From assembly GCA_944472135.2 (NCBI GenBank), contig OX235264.1:96358319-96422318 (forward strand): a DNA stretch of 64,000 bases, read 5' to 3'. Positions 24,625 through 36,449 of the stretch are shown piece by piece. The position numbers and the translations under genes are program-made. Source of the DNA: Trichobilharzia regenti (taxonomy: Eukaryota; Platyhelminthes; Trematoda; Strigeidida; Schistosomatidae). Under the pieces are notes generated by a model that made no database searches, had not been told where the DNA came from, and worked only from the letters and a program-made list of their open reading frames with translations. Every line of letters begins with the position of its first letter. The stretch's first letter is position 1.

Positions 24625-24699
24625 CTTCTACAAGTTTCAGAGACTTGGTGCATTATGATAAGTATTTACCAGCAGCTGCCCCCTTCCTTTCATACTGAA

Positions 24700-25045
24700 A
24701 ACCATACAGTCAGCCAGAAAGGATAAGCGACAAGGAATTCTGGCGACGAACCAACCGAGAACCTATAGTCCAAAAAATATGCAGATGGAAAATGAAATGG
24801 ATTGGATATATGCTGAGGAAACCATTGAATGACAGTATCATGCACCAGACCGTGCGTCAAGTGAAACCCGATTCCACAACCACTGGCTGGACATCTGAGT
24901 GTGGAATAGAAGAGGTCGTGTTTCAGGAAATAATGAATCCTTATGAGCGATCATAGGGCCAACTAGGAAAGACTCCATAGGAAAAATTGAAATGTAGGCA
25001 CAACTGTTGAAGTCCTACATTCCACTGGGAACCCAAACAAATAAT
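24700..25045 (+). pseudogene. LINE R1 3' end
   Basis: Coding remnants include GRTNREPIVQKICRWKMKWI-like sequence in broken frames around 24735-24810 and the 3' end CTGTTGAAGTCCTACATTCC followed by an (AAT)n tail. Confidence 0.7.
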
Positions 25046-25589
25046 AATAACAAAAGGGAGCATGTATAAGAGGAAAGGAATTGCCAACAAACTTAAGATT
25101 AAATTTTTATGAACAAATTGATTAGTCAACAAACATGTTTTGACATGCACAGATATCTTTCAATATTTTTCAGATTCCACCTTTGTCAACTGACCATACA
25201 TTAGATACCGATATCAGTAGTATGAAGTGCTTTTATCACCCTGGTAGTTCAATTAAGAATCTGTAAAATCTAACAAGACTGTCACACATAGATGCGTGAA
25301 CATGCGAAATACAACCATAGATTAGTCGAGTAGTATGGCATGAATAACGTACATTTAAAGTATTTCATGAATAATTTAGTTTAGTTTATCATTAAACCCT
25401 TTTTATGTTCATTCACACATCCTTGAAAAAGTTTCGTCATAGATGTAGGAAATGTAAAGATAAAATTTATTGTCATAGTAGTTATAATGATAATAATAAA
25501 ATTAATGACGATATGCATGCCAGGCATGCAGAACAGTGACAACACCAACAATAGGAAATTTAAATCATCAGCAGTACTTCCGTACAAAA
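25046..25589. other. Unassigned spacer
   Basis: Nothing recognised; small frames have no motif. Confidence 0.45.
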
Positions 25590-26185
25590 AAATCCTCAGA
25601 AAACTAACGGAGACTTCTTAGCAAGACAGGAATAAAAGTGGCTGGCATTCAAACACACAAACTCAATTAGAAACAAGCTTTGTTGGTTGAACGATCCTGT
25701 GGAGTCTTTAAAACAAAACAATTTAGTTTATCTAATACCCTGCTCAAATGATTGTCAGGTTAAGTACATAGGTCAAACTAGTAGAACAGGGACAGTCAGA
25801 CTAGCCGAACATAAAAACCTAGCAAAATCTTGATTGGTTGACCCGACAAAGATAAGAAGTCTAGAGAATAGTTCAGCTATAGCACTACATGCAGTTACAC
25901 ACAACCATACAATAGTCTGGGTTAAGATGACAGTTCTAAAATCCAATATAACAGGGTGGAGGCCAAATCAACTAAAAATACGCGCAATAGAAGTGATTCA
26001 ACACCTGTCCCGGATATCTGGAAAATTCTGCTACCCCCAAAGCGAATAGAGGGGAATATGGGAAACTATACAATGAATATTTCGAAGTTGTGTAGTTACG
26101 ATTGATATAATTGTGAATAATAAACTGTGTTCGAAACTATGTTATCCAGTAAGTAATACTATTTCACTGTGTGACATATCTAATA
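25590..26185 (+). pseudogene. PLE family P1 GIY-YIG endonuclease and 3' end
   Basis: Frames read QNNLVYLIPCSNDCQVKYIG, QTSRTGTVRLAEHKNLAKS, a stop, then SLENSSAIALHAVTHNHTIV and IRAIEVIQHLSRISGKFCYP ending at 26049. YIGQTSR..VRLAEHK is a GIY-YIG core and IALHAVTHNH its usual partner block. The 3' untranslated part ends near CTAATAAACAAGTTAATATT. At least one stop interrupts it. Confidence 0.75.
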
Positions 26186-26595
26186 AACAAGTTAATATTG
26201 AATTAACAAACTGGAAATTTAAACATTCACAGATTAGGTACACGTATTAAAGCATACAACAATATTATTTAAGTTTATTTACCTTTTTTGGTGAATAATT
26301 CTGTTATAAAGCCATCAAAACTTGGGTAAATGAAAAACACTCAAAAGCACATACAACCTTATGAGAAAGATGCCAGGTAAATCACTAGTTTTACACACAA
26401 TCAGTATTCAATTCTTTCATTTAAACAATATCAGGACTACGAGATATTACAGTCTGCAAGCTTCACTGATGAATACTTGACCAATACGGCAGTGATGAAC
26501 TCATAATCACCTAATATTAATTCATATTCACTTAAAATGTTGAGTATTATGCTGAAAAGTTTAAAAAAACTTTATTTTCAGTTCATTTATATTTA

Positions 26596-26865
26596 TATAT
26601 TGAAGTGTTGGTTTATAGGGATTTGGTTGGTTACAGGATTTCATCGTGAGCTGACATTGGTTAGAGAACCATTGGAAAACCTGGGAGTACTGGACACCTA
26701 TTTCGTCCTAGTCTGGGTGGGTGCGTACTGATAGAGAGTCCCAAACTAGGACGAAATAGCCGCTCAGTACTCTCAGGTTTTCCAATGGTTCTCTAACCAA
26801 TGTCAGCTCATGATGAAATCCTGTAACGAATCAATCGAATCTATGCAAACCAATACTTGAATATC
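26596..26865. repeat. Fold-back (inverted) SINE-D body
   Basis: Left arm about 26596-26716 and right arm about 26739-26865 are reverse complements at high identity, with a spacer of about 22 bases (TGGGTGCGTACTGATAGAGA...). The arms share GAGCTGACATTGGTTAGAGA and ACCATTGGAAAACCTG. Both are the SINE-D body; the tRNA head is missing. Confidence 0.8.
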
Positions 26866-26899
26866 AATGAGATGCACACTAGAGACTGGCCCTATTCAG

Positions 26900-27215
26900 G
26901 TAGGTGGTTACCTGGGGTCCTAGTGGAAAGTCTTGACCAGTAGGGATCAGCAAGTCAGGTGGGAGGACAAATACTCACCGAAGACATTGGCTAGCGGTCA
27001 CGGTATGTTCTGAATTAGTAAAAGTTGGAATTCATGGGATGCCCCAGTAGCTCAATGCTCGCCTTGTAACCGTAAGGTCCTGGGTTCAACCCTGATGGTG
27101 GGTGTGTACTGGTGAGAAGTTTCAAACTATAACGAAGTAGTTGTCCAGCATTCCCTGATGGTTTTCCAGTGGTTGTGTAACCGCTGTCAGCTCAGGATGA
27201 AATCCTGTAACATTT
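26900..27215 (+). mobile_element. tRNA-headed SINE, family E (long head) joined to a D-type body
   Basis: Upstream part GGTAGGTGGTTACCTGGGGT, GAGGACAAATACTCACCGAA; tRNA-like part with AGTAGCTCAATGCTCGCCTT and B box GGTTCAACCCT; D-type body TGATGGTTTTCCAGTGGTTG, TCAGCTCAGGATGAAATCCT. Related copies are at 29290-29575 and 61038-61345. Confidence 0.65.
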
Positions 27216-27649
27216 ATATTTAGTCAGGTAATCTCTTCACAATATCAAGTGACATTTCACTTAGTACACTCTTTATAACTTATTACGTTAGCTGGATAAC
27301 TATTGAGACTTAGAGCCTGTGGAAAACTTAAACATTGTAGCAGTATGTAATTCACAAATATTCATTTGTTTATCGTATAGATCCTATGTGGGAGAGCTTC
27401 TGAAGTTAGATTGCATAGCAAAAAGGAGATAAGACGGGAACTAATACAAGCATATACATTTCACATCATCCTAATCTATTTCAATAAAAATGAGATTAAG
27501 TCTAATTAATAGAGAGAAACAACTAAAGAGAAAGTGTATAACATTAAATCCAATATATAAAAACACTTTTCACATTTAATAATTAGCCTGATAAATTTTT
27601 CCGGAAGTGTATAAAAGACTACAACAGTAAGAATAAAAATGATAACGCC

Positions 27650-28040
27650 AGTGAGGGGCAGTTCAAAACATTCCTAGTGTTGCCAGACACAGAAGCAGTC
27701 CTTGTAACTTTACGTAGGATTCTTAACAAGGCAGGAATAAAAGTGCCATTCAAACTAAAAAAGATAATAAACGGACTAATGTTGACAAGCGGATACTGTG
27801 GAGTCCATTAGCCTAACTAATTTGGTTCATGTAGTACAATTTAATGAATGTGGCGTCAAACCCACAGGTTACAGCAGCCTAGCAGGGTGATATAGTTTAG
27901 CGCAGAACAACAACTCAGAGAAATCAGGACCAGTAGTCCCTATGAAAATAAAAAATCTAGAAAAACCCTTAACCATAGCACTACATTCATTCATACACAA
28001 CCATACGGGAGAATGGGAAAAAGTAACGGTTCTAATGTCT
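27650..28040 (+). pseudogene. PLE family P1 fragment, left of LTR insertion
   Basis: Remnants ILNKAGIKVPFKLKKIINGL, and in other frames SGDIV.., ALHSFIHNHTGEW-like sequence, ending AACGGTTCTAATGTCT. The same P1 sequence resumes after 28327. Confidence 0.65.
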
Positions 28041-28327
28041 TGTAGTGACCCATTTTATTATTCATCATCGTAGTTTACTTTCGCTATGTAAATGGACTTT
28101 GATTTCTTTATCGCTCTAAAGATTGCTTGTTAAGAATTGATACATTGTACTCTCTTAGCTTTTGAATTTTGACAACTGCGAGAATACACGTCAGTACTCC
28201 TTCTCAAGCACCTTTTGATTTACGTTGTGGATGTCGAGTAATCACAATGTTAGGACACGGAGAATAAATGCGGAGAAGTTCTAGGATATACGTGTACGCT
28301 AGTTTGGTCAAGTAGAGCAATACAACA
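28041..28327 (+). mobile_element. Solo LTR-like element (family 2) inside PLE P1
   Basis: Starts TGTAGTGACCCATTTTATTA and ends ...GAGCAATACAACA, 287 bases. It carries GGAGAATAAATGCGGAG (AATAAA). Relative of 1872-2171 on the other strand. P1 sequence flanks it on both sides. The exact target-site duplication was not clear. Confidence 0.6.
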
Positions 28328-28470
28328 GCCTAGCAGAACAGAATGACAGGAGATTTTGATAATTGAAGCTTTGTTTATCATCCTGTAGGAATGATTCAAC
28401 ACCTATTCCCAACACCTGCGGAATTCTACTAGTTTACACTGAAGTTAGCGTTAAAAATGTTGTCTAGAAA
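28328..28470 (+). pseudogene. PLE family P1 fragment, right of LTR insertion
   Basis: GATTTTGATAATTGAAGCTT and GGAATGATTCAACACCTATT line up with 34795-34870 of the P1 copy there. Confidence 0.6.
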
Positions 28471-29059
28471 ACAACGGAATTTCAGTAGTTAGGCCACCCA
28501 CCTCAAAGGATACAAACACATCAAAAGCACCTTCTGTGGTACTAACCTTCCCCATTATTTCAAAATTCTACTACCCTTACAATTAATGCGAATGAAGGAA
28601 AAGAACCATGCCAGCCAAGCCATTGAGTTAGGGTGTTATCATTTTGAGTAACACCACTTATCATATAGAAATCACTAGTTTTCTTCGTAATCTTTGTGCA
28701 ATAAACAAGCTAATATGGAGTTTCCTGCTAATGCTATTTGTAATGCCTTTTTTTTCATCCGATTACCTCTTCCTTGTTTCAGGTAATCTACTGCCTAATA
28801 AAAATTGTTGGTGTATTTATTATTCAATGTCTATAAAGAGTTTAGATAATATGGGGTGAATGCCATTCGACTTGCCTAGATTTAACTATACAGTTTCCAC
28901 TAGGAACTATAAAAACAGTCCTCTACAGTTATTAATCCTCATTGGTTCGGTTCACTGTTGTTTTGTGTCTTCCAGTATTTAGACGTAGAGAAATGTCATT
29001 AAAAAAAAAGATAAATGTCGTATGAAGTAGTATATCGCCACAATAATCTGATTCAGATT
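28471..29059. other. Unassigned AT-rich spacer
   Basis: Nothing recognised. Confidence 0.4.
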
Positions 29060-29160
29060 TCAAGTTTAATCACAAACTGACTTCAGGCAGAGAACCATTG
29101 AAAGTCAAGGAGTACTGGGATCCATGATCCTACTGCCTGGGACCCAAATGCACTACTTTA
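29060..29160 (-). mobile_element. SINE-D fragment
   Basis: GCAGAGAACCATTGAAAGTC, AAGGAGTACTGGGATCC and CTGCCTGGGACCC in the order of a minus-strand family-D copy. Confidence 0.5.
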
Positions 29161-29289
29161 GGGTTGAAAAGAGAGCTCAATAATGATCCAGTCAGTTCAT
29201 GAATAAACTTGAAATCATTCAAATCCCCGTAAAAAGCCATCACTTGAAAATTAGTCTAATTCTCACTAGTGATTGATTACAAGATGAAA

Positions 29290-29575
29290 TTGCCTGAAGT
29301 TCAAGTGGTAAGTCATAACCGTCTGTTGTGATGACAGATACTTTCGGACGAAGCTGATTGGCAGTTACGCTATAAACCTCAAAATGGCAGAAGTTAGAAC
29401 ACACAGGTTACTGGAATTCGTTCCAGTGACTGGATAGTCAACGAGCTCATTTTGTAACCTAAAAGTCCTAAGCTTGATTCCTGTCAGGGTTATGGATGCG
29501 TACATTTGCAGAGTCTCAAATAAGGACGAATTGGGCATCAATTAATCCCTGATTTTGTTTTCAGAGAGTCATTTC
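29290..29575 (+). mobile_element. SINE family E, diverged
   Basis: GGCAGAAGTTAGAACACACA, TTCCAGTGACTGGATAGTCA, ATTTTGTAACCTAAAAGTCC, B box GCTTGATTCCT and TCAAATAAGGACGAATTGGG match the order in 61100-61320. Confidence 0.6.
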
Positions 29576-30224
29576 ATCATCAAACTTGAAATAAATGAAA
29601 TTTAAAGTTTATTGTTATGAATTAACCAAGTAAGCACTATTTGCCTCCGTGTTAAAATTAGCTTAAATTAATTCTCTACATCTAACTATCAGCCATTTAA
29701 AACTTCCCTATTAACACTAACAAATGCTGCATAGGTGCATTTAGGAAAATAAGTCTTAGACATAAAGAATATTTTTCTCTGCAGCTTACGTCTTTCTTCT
29801 TGTTCAACAGATTCATCTTCATTTCTTTCATTTCTGTTAAATCTCCTATAATTGTTGTCTATTAAGGTAAAACAGAAATTAAAAAAAATAAAAGAGTTAG
29901 TGGATTTCCATCAGTTTGTGACTTCATCTGCACTGTGTCAAAAACCTTTCTCTTAATTCTTTTGCTTTCCCATTGGAGCATGGAGTTTCAAATTCAAGCC
30001 ATGGAGGGTGGTGTAGTCTTTTGAGTGGTTTGGACTAATAGCCTTACGCCTAACATTCTTTCTTTAATGGGCTTACCACGGGTTGAGGGAGGTTTGAGAG
30101 TGCATTGATGCCTAGGAGTTGGCCTCGGGGAGAGTTTGATGGTTGTCGAGAGTTCTATCATTGAACTGTCAATTCACAGTAAAAAGTGTACTGAACTTTA
30201 AACTAATAAATCCCAATTTGATAA
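29576..30224. other. Unassigned region
   Basis: 30000-30180 is less AT-rich (GGGTTGAGGGAGGTTTGAGA, GGCCTCGGGGAGAGTTTGAT) and may be a repeat, but I cannot name it. Confidence 0.4.
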
Positions 30225-30445
30225 GTGTGTGTTGGTGACACACATAAAAATGCTCGCATACATGCCTTGGGGTTCAATCCCGGGCCGATGTACTCCTTCA
30301 CGTCGCTAAGATAGTAATAAGACTGGTAAAGAGTGAAGGTTGGGCACGAGGCTAGCAACTCTCGTAAAAATGAGCACCACTGCTAGCAAAAATTTGAGCC
30401 TTCACCTTGAAGCCCTATGTTCTACTGGGAACATAAAGGAACAGA
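30225..30445 (+). mobile_element. SINE family A
   Basis: GTTGGTGACACACATAAAAA (damaged A box), GGGTTCAATCCCGGGCC (B box), CTCCTTCACGTCGCTAAG, GTTGGGCACGAGGCTAGCAA and the tail TTGAAGCCCTATGTTCTACT. Confidence 0.82.
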
Positions 30446-30769
30446 ATAAATTTGATAGGTGTTCAAAATGTCCATTAATTTATATAATACAGTATGGCTA
30501 TTATTACGATTATTACGAAGTGAAAATCCATGATGGTAACCTAAATAAATGTAGATTTCTACTGTATAGATTTTGAAATGGTTACACCAATGTGGCATTA
30601 AGTAAATAAATTATTTTCAGGTTTATATTTCTCATCGATTATGTTCCATGAAGTAAGCAAATGTATTCCACCGAGATGGTTCTCTTAATTAAGTAATTAT
30701 GAAGTAAAATGAATAAAAAAGAACTGAACTGAGTATATATCCATGGAAGGAGACCAGTCACTCAGATAA

Positions 30770-31010
30770 GAACACTCACAGGCATTGTTTATCAAAGTAA
30801 CCACCTCCAAAGCAAATGGTTCGCTGTTCCATTCTCCGCCTACACACTTCTGAACCTCACTCAGTCAGAAGTCAAATCAGTCAAGTAGGATGGTTTGACA
30901 TTAGGCTAGCAACTCTACCCCTTAAAAAAAATACATCACCTCTTCTGAAACTTTAAAGCCCACGTTTGATGCTCAACGTTTCACTCGAAAGGCAAACGAA
31001 CGAAAATAAG
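30770..31010 (+). mobile_element. SINE family A, diverged
   Basis: GACATTAGGCTAGCAACTCT and AAACTTTAAAGCCCACGTTT in family-A order; the head is hardly recognisable. Confidence 0.5.
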
Positions 31011-31634
31011 AGTATATATAAACATCATCACCATTCTTTATATTAATAAAATCTTAAAGTCATATATTGAGAATGCTTAATGCTGAAGTAATTCATATCC
31101 ATCTGTTGACAACAAACTCCTTCGATTGCTTTCATTTCATTTTATTGCCTTCTGTATTCCAAGCCATTTATGGCATGTCTCTAACGTCAGAACACTTTTT
31201 GGTTAATTGCCTACTCTTGTGGCTTCTCAGTATATGTCGCCGTTGAGAATTCTTATCAATATTACATATTATGCTTATGTCCTATGGAAAGCTAAGTAAC
31301 CCTATTGGTAAATATGATTAGTAAAGTTCGGTGAACACAACAGTCAACCTTGTGATATTCCTTACTGTTGAATGCTGAAAATTACTTATCTACATGAATA
31401 AGATATCTAACCGCATTCAGTTCAATTAGTGGAACACCTTTCAAGAATTGACAATGAAAATGATACTCACAAATATATTAGATTGAATTTAAGAAAAAAT
31501 TATGATAAATTGTTGAAAAATCCCGATAAGAAAATTTGACAATATATACTGGCATAGATTTCTCTAGGTAGCAATGACACGTATGGAAGCAGGGATCTCA
31601 GGCACTTCTAATTAACTATCAATTTCCTTTTTAA
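31011..31634. other. Unassigned AT-rich spacer
   Basis: Nothing recognised. Confidence 0.4.
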
Positions 31635-31835
31635 ATATGTTTCAATGGTTTAGTAGCAGAATGCTCGCTAAACATGCATATGGTCCTGGGTTCGCTTCCC
31701 AATTACTTACACACTGTTACACATCTCTTAGCCAATAGTAAAACCGTTAAAGAGGGAAGGTTGAGCATGGGGCTAGCAACCCCAATGCTACTGAAATTCC
31801 AAGAAACTGATGCTTGAAGTCCTATGTTTGAAAAG
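31635..31835 (+). mobile_element. SINE family A
   Basis: GTAGCAGAATGCTCGCTAAA, TGGTCCTGGGTTCGCTTCCC, GTTAAAGAGGGAAGGTTGAG, CATGGGGCTAGCAACCCCAA and TTGAAGTCCTATGTTTG. A short (AT)n run follows at about 31850-31864. Confidence 0.75.
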
Positions 31836-31864
31836 CACAAATGTGAAAATATATATATATATAT

Positions 31865-32549
31865 CCTTGTATGTCAGTAATTTTTAGTTAAAATACTCAC
31901 TTTCATTATTTCTGGGTAAACATTGCACATGGATAAGAAATATGCACAAATAGATGGCAGATATCATGACGATCTAAGAAGTACGGTTATAGTTTGTTCT
32001 CAGGGCGTATTTTTGACATCTTACCTTAGTAGTTTTTGTGTTAGACTGCATAATTCCAGAGGTGAACAATTTCTTCTGTTAATTATTATAATTAATGAAT
32101 TAATTAATTGGTGAACAAGAGTATTTATATTTCAATAGTTGGAAAATATTCTCCCAAAAAACATCACATGTTCTTAGCATAAATCGTTTAATAAAATCGA
32201 CTCAAAAGGTTGTAAAGAGAATTTGTTTATAGTAAAGTAAATTAGAATTAAATCACATGAAAGTTTCCCCTTTTCTAAATTCTTGGTTTAATTATAACTT
32301 TAGAAGTTTATTTAATGAATTACCTAATTACCGCGTGGTTTAAGCTCATGTTTCATATCCACGTTTTTTTTTTATATGTGATACTTTATTTGGGCTTAAA
32401 CACTAATTTTTGGCTAGCTCCCACAACCGAAAACTTAAGTCTTAACTCATTTCAAAGACATGATTTTCTTAAATATATATATATATATATATAGTAAATG
32501 GCAAACAAAATGAGAGATATATTGAATTGAATTTTCGATTTTCCCGTCG
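31865..32549. other. Unassigned AT-rich spacer with (AT)n
   Basis: An (AT)n run lies at about 32475-32495. Frames have no motif. Confidence 0.45.
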
Positions 32550-32850
32550 ATTGATTGGACCGAAGTGCTCGGTCTCAGGTTGACATGTCGGCTTCTTGTG
32601 CAGATGCTTCAACGATGTTTGGGGATTTAGTATTTAATTGGTTGTGGAGGTACACAAGAGGTGGCTTTCGTGGCCCAAGTGGTCTAGTGGATAACGCTTT
32701 GGCGTTTGAAACTATGGGCACTAGGTTCAAGCCTCGGTAGGAACATCATCACTCACTGAGAAATGCAGGTACATCTAGATGACGAGTCCCAAATAGGACG
32801 AGATGCGCATCCTGGATTCCACTGTTAGTCACCATCCACCAGTTAAAAGT
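32550..32850 (+). mobile_element. Smα-type SINE with mutated hammerhead
   Basis: Flank GGACCGAAGTGCTCGGTCTC; tRNA-like head GTGGCCCAAGTGGTCTAGTG with B box GGTTCAAGCCT; then the ribozyme region ATGACGAGTCCCAAATAGGA and GCGCATCCTGGATTCCACTG. Stem II is intact, but C3 of the CTGANGA box is A and the GAAA box reads GAGA, so self-cleavage is probably lost. Smα elements with hammerheads are established in schistosomes. Confidence 0.8.
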
Positions 32851-33214
32851 GAGAGATATTTCTAAAGCCCTGAAAATCATTTTATGATTCTTTTTCTTTG
32901 CATTGTCAAATTGTTCCCGTCGGCAGACACTTATTAGGCAAATGACTGTATTTCTGTACGTGTGTTTCATTTAGACTTTCACACCTTCCGAAGAGTAAAT
33001 AATCAATCCTTAGTAGACCTGAACGAGCTTGTGAGATGCAAACTATAGCCAGAAGGTGATTTATTTCACGTCATCAAACGAGCTTATTCATTCATTTCTA
33101 TGCCATTATGGCCAGAAGCACAGAGTAGGAAATAAATCTTGTCTTTAATCATATTCTGAGGTGTTTAACTATCCAAGAGGAAAACTGGAAAGTAATGGAA
33201 AGCTGTTTCTCCCC

Positions 33215-33312
33215 ACCTTGTGGTTCTTCAGTAGCAGGCTCTCACCGGGGTTCGACACCGGGACCTCCCGGTTACAAAGCAAGCTCGCCTACCATTCAGC
33301 TACTGGTACTCA
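33215..33312 (-). mobile_element. SINE-D tRNA-like head
   Basis: On minus: CAGTAGCTGAATGGTAGGCG (A box), TTGTAACCGGGAGGTCCCGG and TGTCGAACCCCGG (B box region). Body not preserved. Confidence 0.7.
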
Positions 33313-33369
33313 ATTCACTGGCTGATGAAATCCAAATTCTGCCTATTTGCGATATATGTCACAACCGCC

Positions 33370-34060
33370 AGCGAACGTCATCCGAAAGTAATTTTTCATG
33401 AGTGATCCTCGAACGACCGAGGAGCTAGGTATATTGGTCGTTCGACTTGAGTGTGCAAGAACACTATCCTGCATGGCTACGAAAAGGTGGAAGTGGAGCA
33501 TTAAGAAGCGCGATCATTGAACGTCTGGTCGATAATGATCACCGTATCTCTATAGCCTCCGCCTTTAAAGTCATCTACAAGGCAAAGAGTAATCTACCCA
33601 AATCCCTACTTACCCGACTCATCTGTATTGCTGAAGCCAGTTTAGCTATCGAAACAGAAAAGCCAGATCTCTGTGTACAGAAAAAGGTTGTTCAACCCCT
33701 CCAACTTTCTTGGTCTTAACCGCTCTATGCTGAAGTATGGTAATCCCCAGTCACATTTTAGCTCTACCAATTTTTCATTTTCTCAATTTGTCTATTCAAC
33801 TTGTATACTCTTCCTTATTAAGTCAATTGTTATTATTACTATTCTCACTTTGAACTGTCCCCCGTATTATTTCACTTGTTCCACTTGTCATTCTAAATCA
33901 ATTCTTTTTTACAACTCTAAATTCTATGCTATTAAATTTCACACAATATTACGTAACGTTTTTGTTTTATTCGATTTGTCTACTAATCTTAAAATTGCAT
34001 ATCCTTTTTCAAGTTCTATCCCTCCTATGAATTATTCTATGTATATATGACATTAATTTG
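33370..34060 (+). pseudogene. PLE family P2 endonuclease C-terminal part and 3' untranslated region
   Basis: After an out-of-frame start with GAGCTAGGTATATTGGTCGT (ARYIGRS), the frame at 33447-33719 gives QEHYPAWLRKGGSGALRSAI, FKVIYKAKSNLPKSLLTRLI, EASLAIETEKPDLCVQKKVV and QPLQLSWS. This is the C-terminal half of the P2 GIY-YIG domain. A T-rich untranslated stretch follows, as after the 63.0-kb copy. Confidence 0.72.
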
Positions 34061-34599
34061 CTTTACCACTTGACATTTAACTACGACTATAATCACAAAC
34101 ATTTTAGTTTTAATTGAACTTCGTATGATTATTATTATTATTTTATGCATTCACACCTAAGTATCAATTCCCTCACCGGATATAACCTCTTAAAAACCAT
34201 AAATATATACGACTGTACAGCTTGATGATAAATTCGTTGAAAAGAGTCTCTTCGTTGAATCACCACTTGTTTTGATTTTCTATATGTTACAATGGGAATT
34301 TTCCATGAGTTAAAAAAATAACAAAGATACATCTAATAAGCAAACTAATACCACAGTGCCCAAGTTTCACACATATATGATTATATAATTTCATGACTTC
34401 ACTCAATCTGTGTTCTGTTTCATTGACTGAAAGGAGATAGTTATCAGTTTCTTAAACTAATTTGCTAGAATTAAAGCATTGCAAGTGATATAATATTATA
34501 AGGAAAGTTGAACTAATTTCTTTTGTTGCTAGGATACACTGATGTAGGCGTAAAACTTGGGTACTATGATAGTATCTAATTCCATATTATTTGTTTAAT

Positions 34600-34990
34600 A
34601 GATATATCACACAGTAAAACAGTATTAATTACTAGATGACAAAAACCTAGCGAAATCTAGATAATTTAACCCTAATAAGATAAGAAATCTAGAACATATC
34701 TTAGCCATAACACTACATGCAACTACACACAACCATGCCTTAGCTTAGCTTAAGATGAAGGTCCTAAAATCCAGTATAACTGAGTGGATATCGATATTGA
34801 TAATGGAAGCTTTATTTCACGAGTCAAATGAAACAGAACACGTGTAATAGGAATAATTCAACGTCTGTCCCACAAATCTGGAACAATGTGCTTCCCCTAC
34901 GACGAATGGAAAGGAATAAAGACAACTATAGAACGAAAGTTTCAAAGTTGTGTAGTTATGATTGATGTTGATGATGAACTTTGCTTATTT
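34600..34990 (+). pseudogene. PLE family P1 endonuclease tail, decayed
   Basis: Broken frames give NLEHILAITLHATTHNHALA and LKMKVLKSSITEW, parallel to ENSSAIALHAVTHNHTIV at 25.9 kb, followed by the region GAATAATTCAACGTCTGTCC. Many stops. Confidence 0.7.
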
Positions 34991-35344
34991 GTGGGTTACT
35001 CATAGTTATTAAATGTAAATACTCATCTCTTTTCACTCCTATTTAGATAAATTCTTTATCATTTATCAAACCTCATGCTTCATGTGACTGATATCTAGCT
35101 GAGTGAGCTTAACTCATAGAATATATTTTTTAGTAACAATTTTCTAGTGAATTACGTCATCTTATAACATATATGCTACAGTCTCTTGTTACCACCTTTG
35201 CTCCAGACATTTTGTGTTTTTTATTCCACAAAACCTCTGTCGTAATAGTTATTTATGTGTGGCAATAATTTTATGCTTCATTAATTTAACATTTCAATCC
35301 ACTAACATACCATGATAAATCCTAATTATTTACATATAATGGTG

Positions 35345-35540
35345 AAGGCTGGTAGCTCAAATGGATGATTTCGGTATAGAAGTGTTCTCTGAGCTCAACA
35401 GTTTGTCTGCGAAGCTTTCGTTGTCTAGTCAGACTCTGACTAGACGAAACTGCTGTCCAGTACTCCCCGAGTTTTCCAGTGGTCATCTAACAGATATCAG
35501 CTCGTGAAAAAATCCTCCAACCAACCAAACAAAATCCCTA
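35345..35540 (+). mobile_element. SINE-D-like copy
   Basis: GGCTGGTAGCTCAAATGGAT, AGACTCTGACTAGACGAAAC, CTGTCCAGTACTCCCCGAGT and TTTTCCAGTGGTCATCTAAC match the D body. The ribozyme-like region keeps CGAAAC but not CTGANGA. Confidence 0.55.
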
Positions 35541-35884
35541 CTTGGAAATTATTAATGTATATAAACCGGTAAAACAACACATACTACTACCAAGTAGACA
35601 AACATTGAGCTATTGCATTTTTAATATTCAACTTTTCAAATAATGAGGTGGGATTTGTAACTCAGATGATGAATGTTTTTCATAGGATTATATTCTGTGT
35701 TGAATGATTTAATTGCAAGCATACCTCACTGTCTTTCTAGACAACGTTTTCAGTGCTAACTTCTCTATGAAGTGTTTACATTCCCTCATCTTTTTACTGT
35801 AACTGTTTTCTGTGAAAATACAAGCTTTCAGTAGAAATAATTTCAACCCTTCATTTTGCCTATCAACTAACATCTATTTATTAT

Positions 35885-36200
35885 TTATTGTTCCCTTGGT
35901 TCCGAGTGGAACACAAGGCTTCAGCAGCACACGTCTTTCCTGTAGGTTCCTTCTTTGACTGCCTTCCACAATTGCCTATAAGCTTTCATATCCTCCCCAT
36001 ATGGTCTCCTCCATGTCACCATCTAACCGACACGCAACTCGTCGTCTCCCACCAGAGGCATGTCCTAACGCGTAAATTCACTCAATGATCTTCTCAGGGT
36101 GTCTCCTACCCATCACAATTTCTTTCCGGTGTATTTGCTGAGCAATAAGTTCTTGGTTGGTTCATTGATGAAAGTTCCTTATTGCTAATCTTTTGTCCTT
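35885..36200 (-). pseudogene. LINE R1 3' end
   Basis: Plus landmarks GTTCCCTTGGTTCCGAGTGG, TATAAGCTTTCATATCCTCC and GTATTTGCTGAGCAATAAGT; the opposite strand reads the R1 C-terminal region with broken frames. Confidence 0.65.
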
Positions 36201-36360
36201 TGTAAAGAATGTAAAATGTTACGTAACATGGTGTGAAATTTGATAACATAGAATTTAATATTGTAAAAATAAAGATAAAAAGTATACACATGAATAATTT
36301 TTTTTTTGGTTTAAAATGTCAAGTAGATCAAGTGGAAAAGATTCAGAATGAGAGTCGTAA

Positions 36361-36362
36361 TA

Positions 36363-36393
<31 letters not shown>

Positions 36394-36395
36394 TC
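36361..36395. repeat. (AAT/AATG)n microsatellite
   Basis: AATAATGATAATGATAATAA and onward; it creates an Asn run on plus and an Ile run on minus. Confidence 0.9.
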
Positions 36396-36449
36396 GAAGT
36401 AATAAGGGAAAAGTACATAGAATAATAAAATAAATAAATGTCTATCCCT

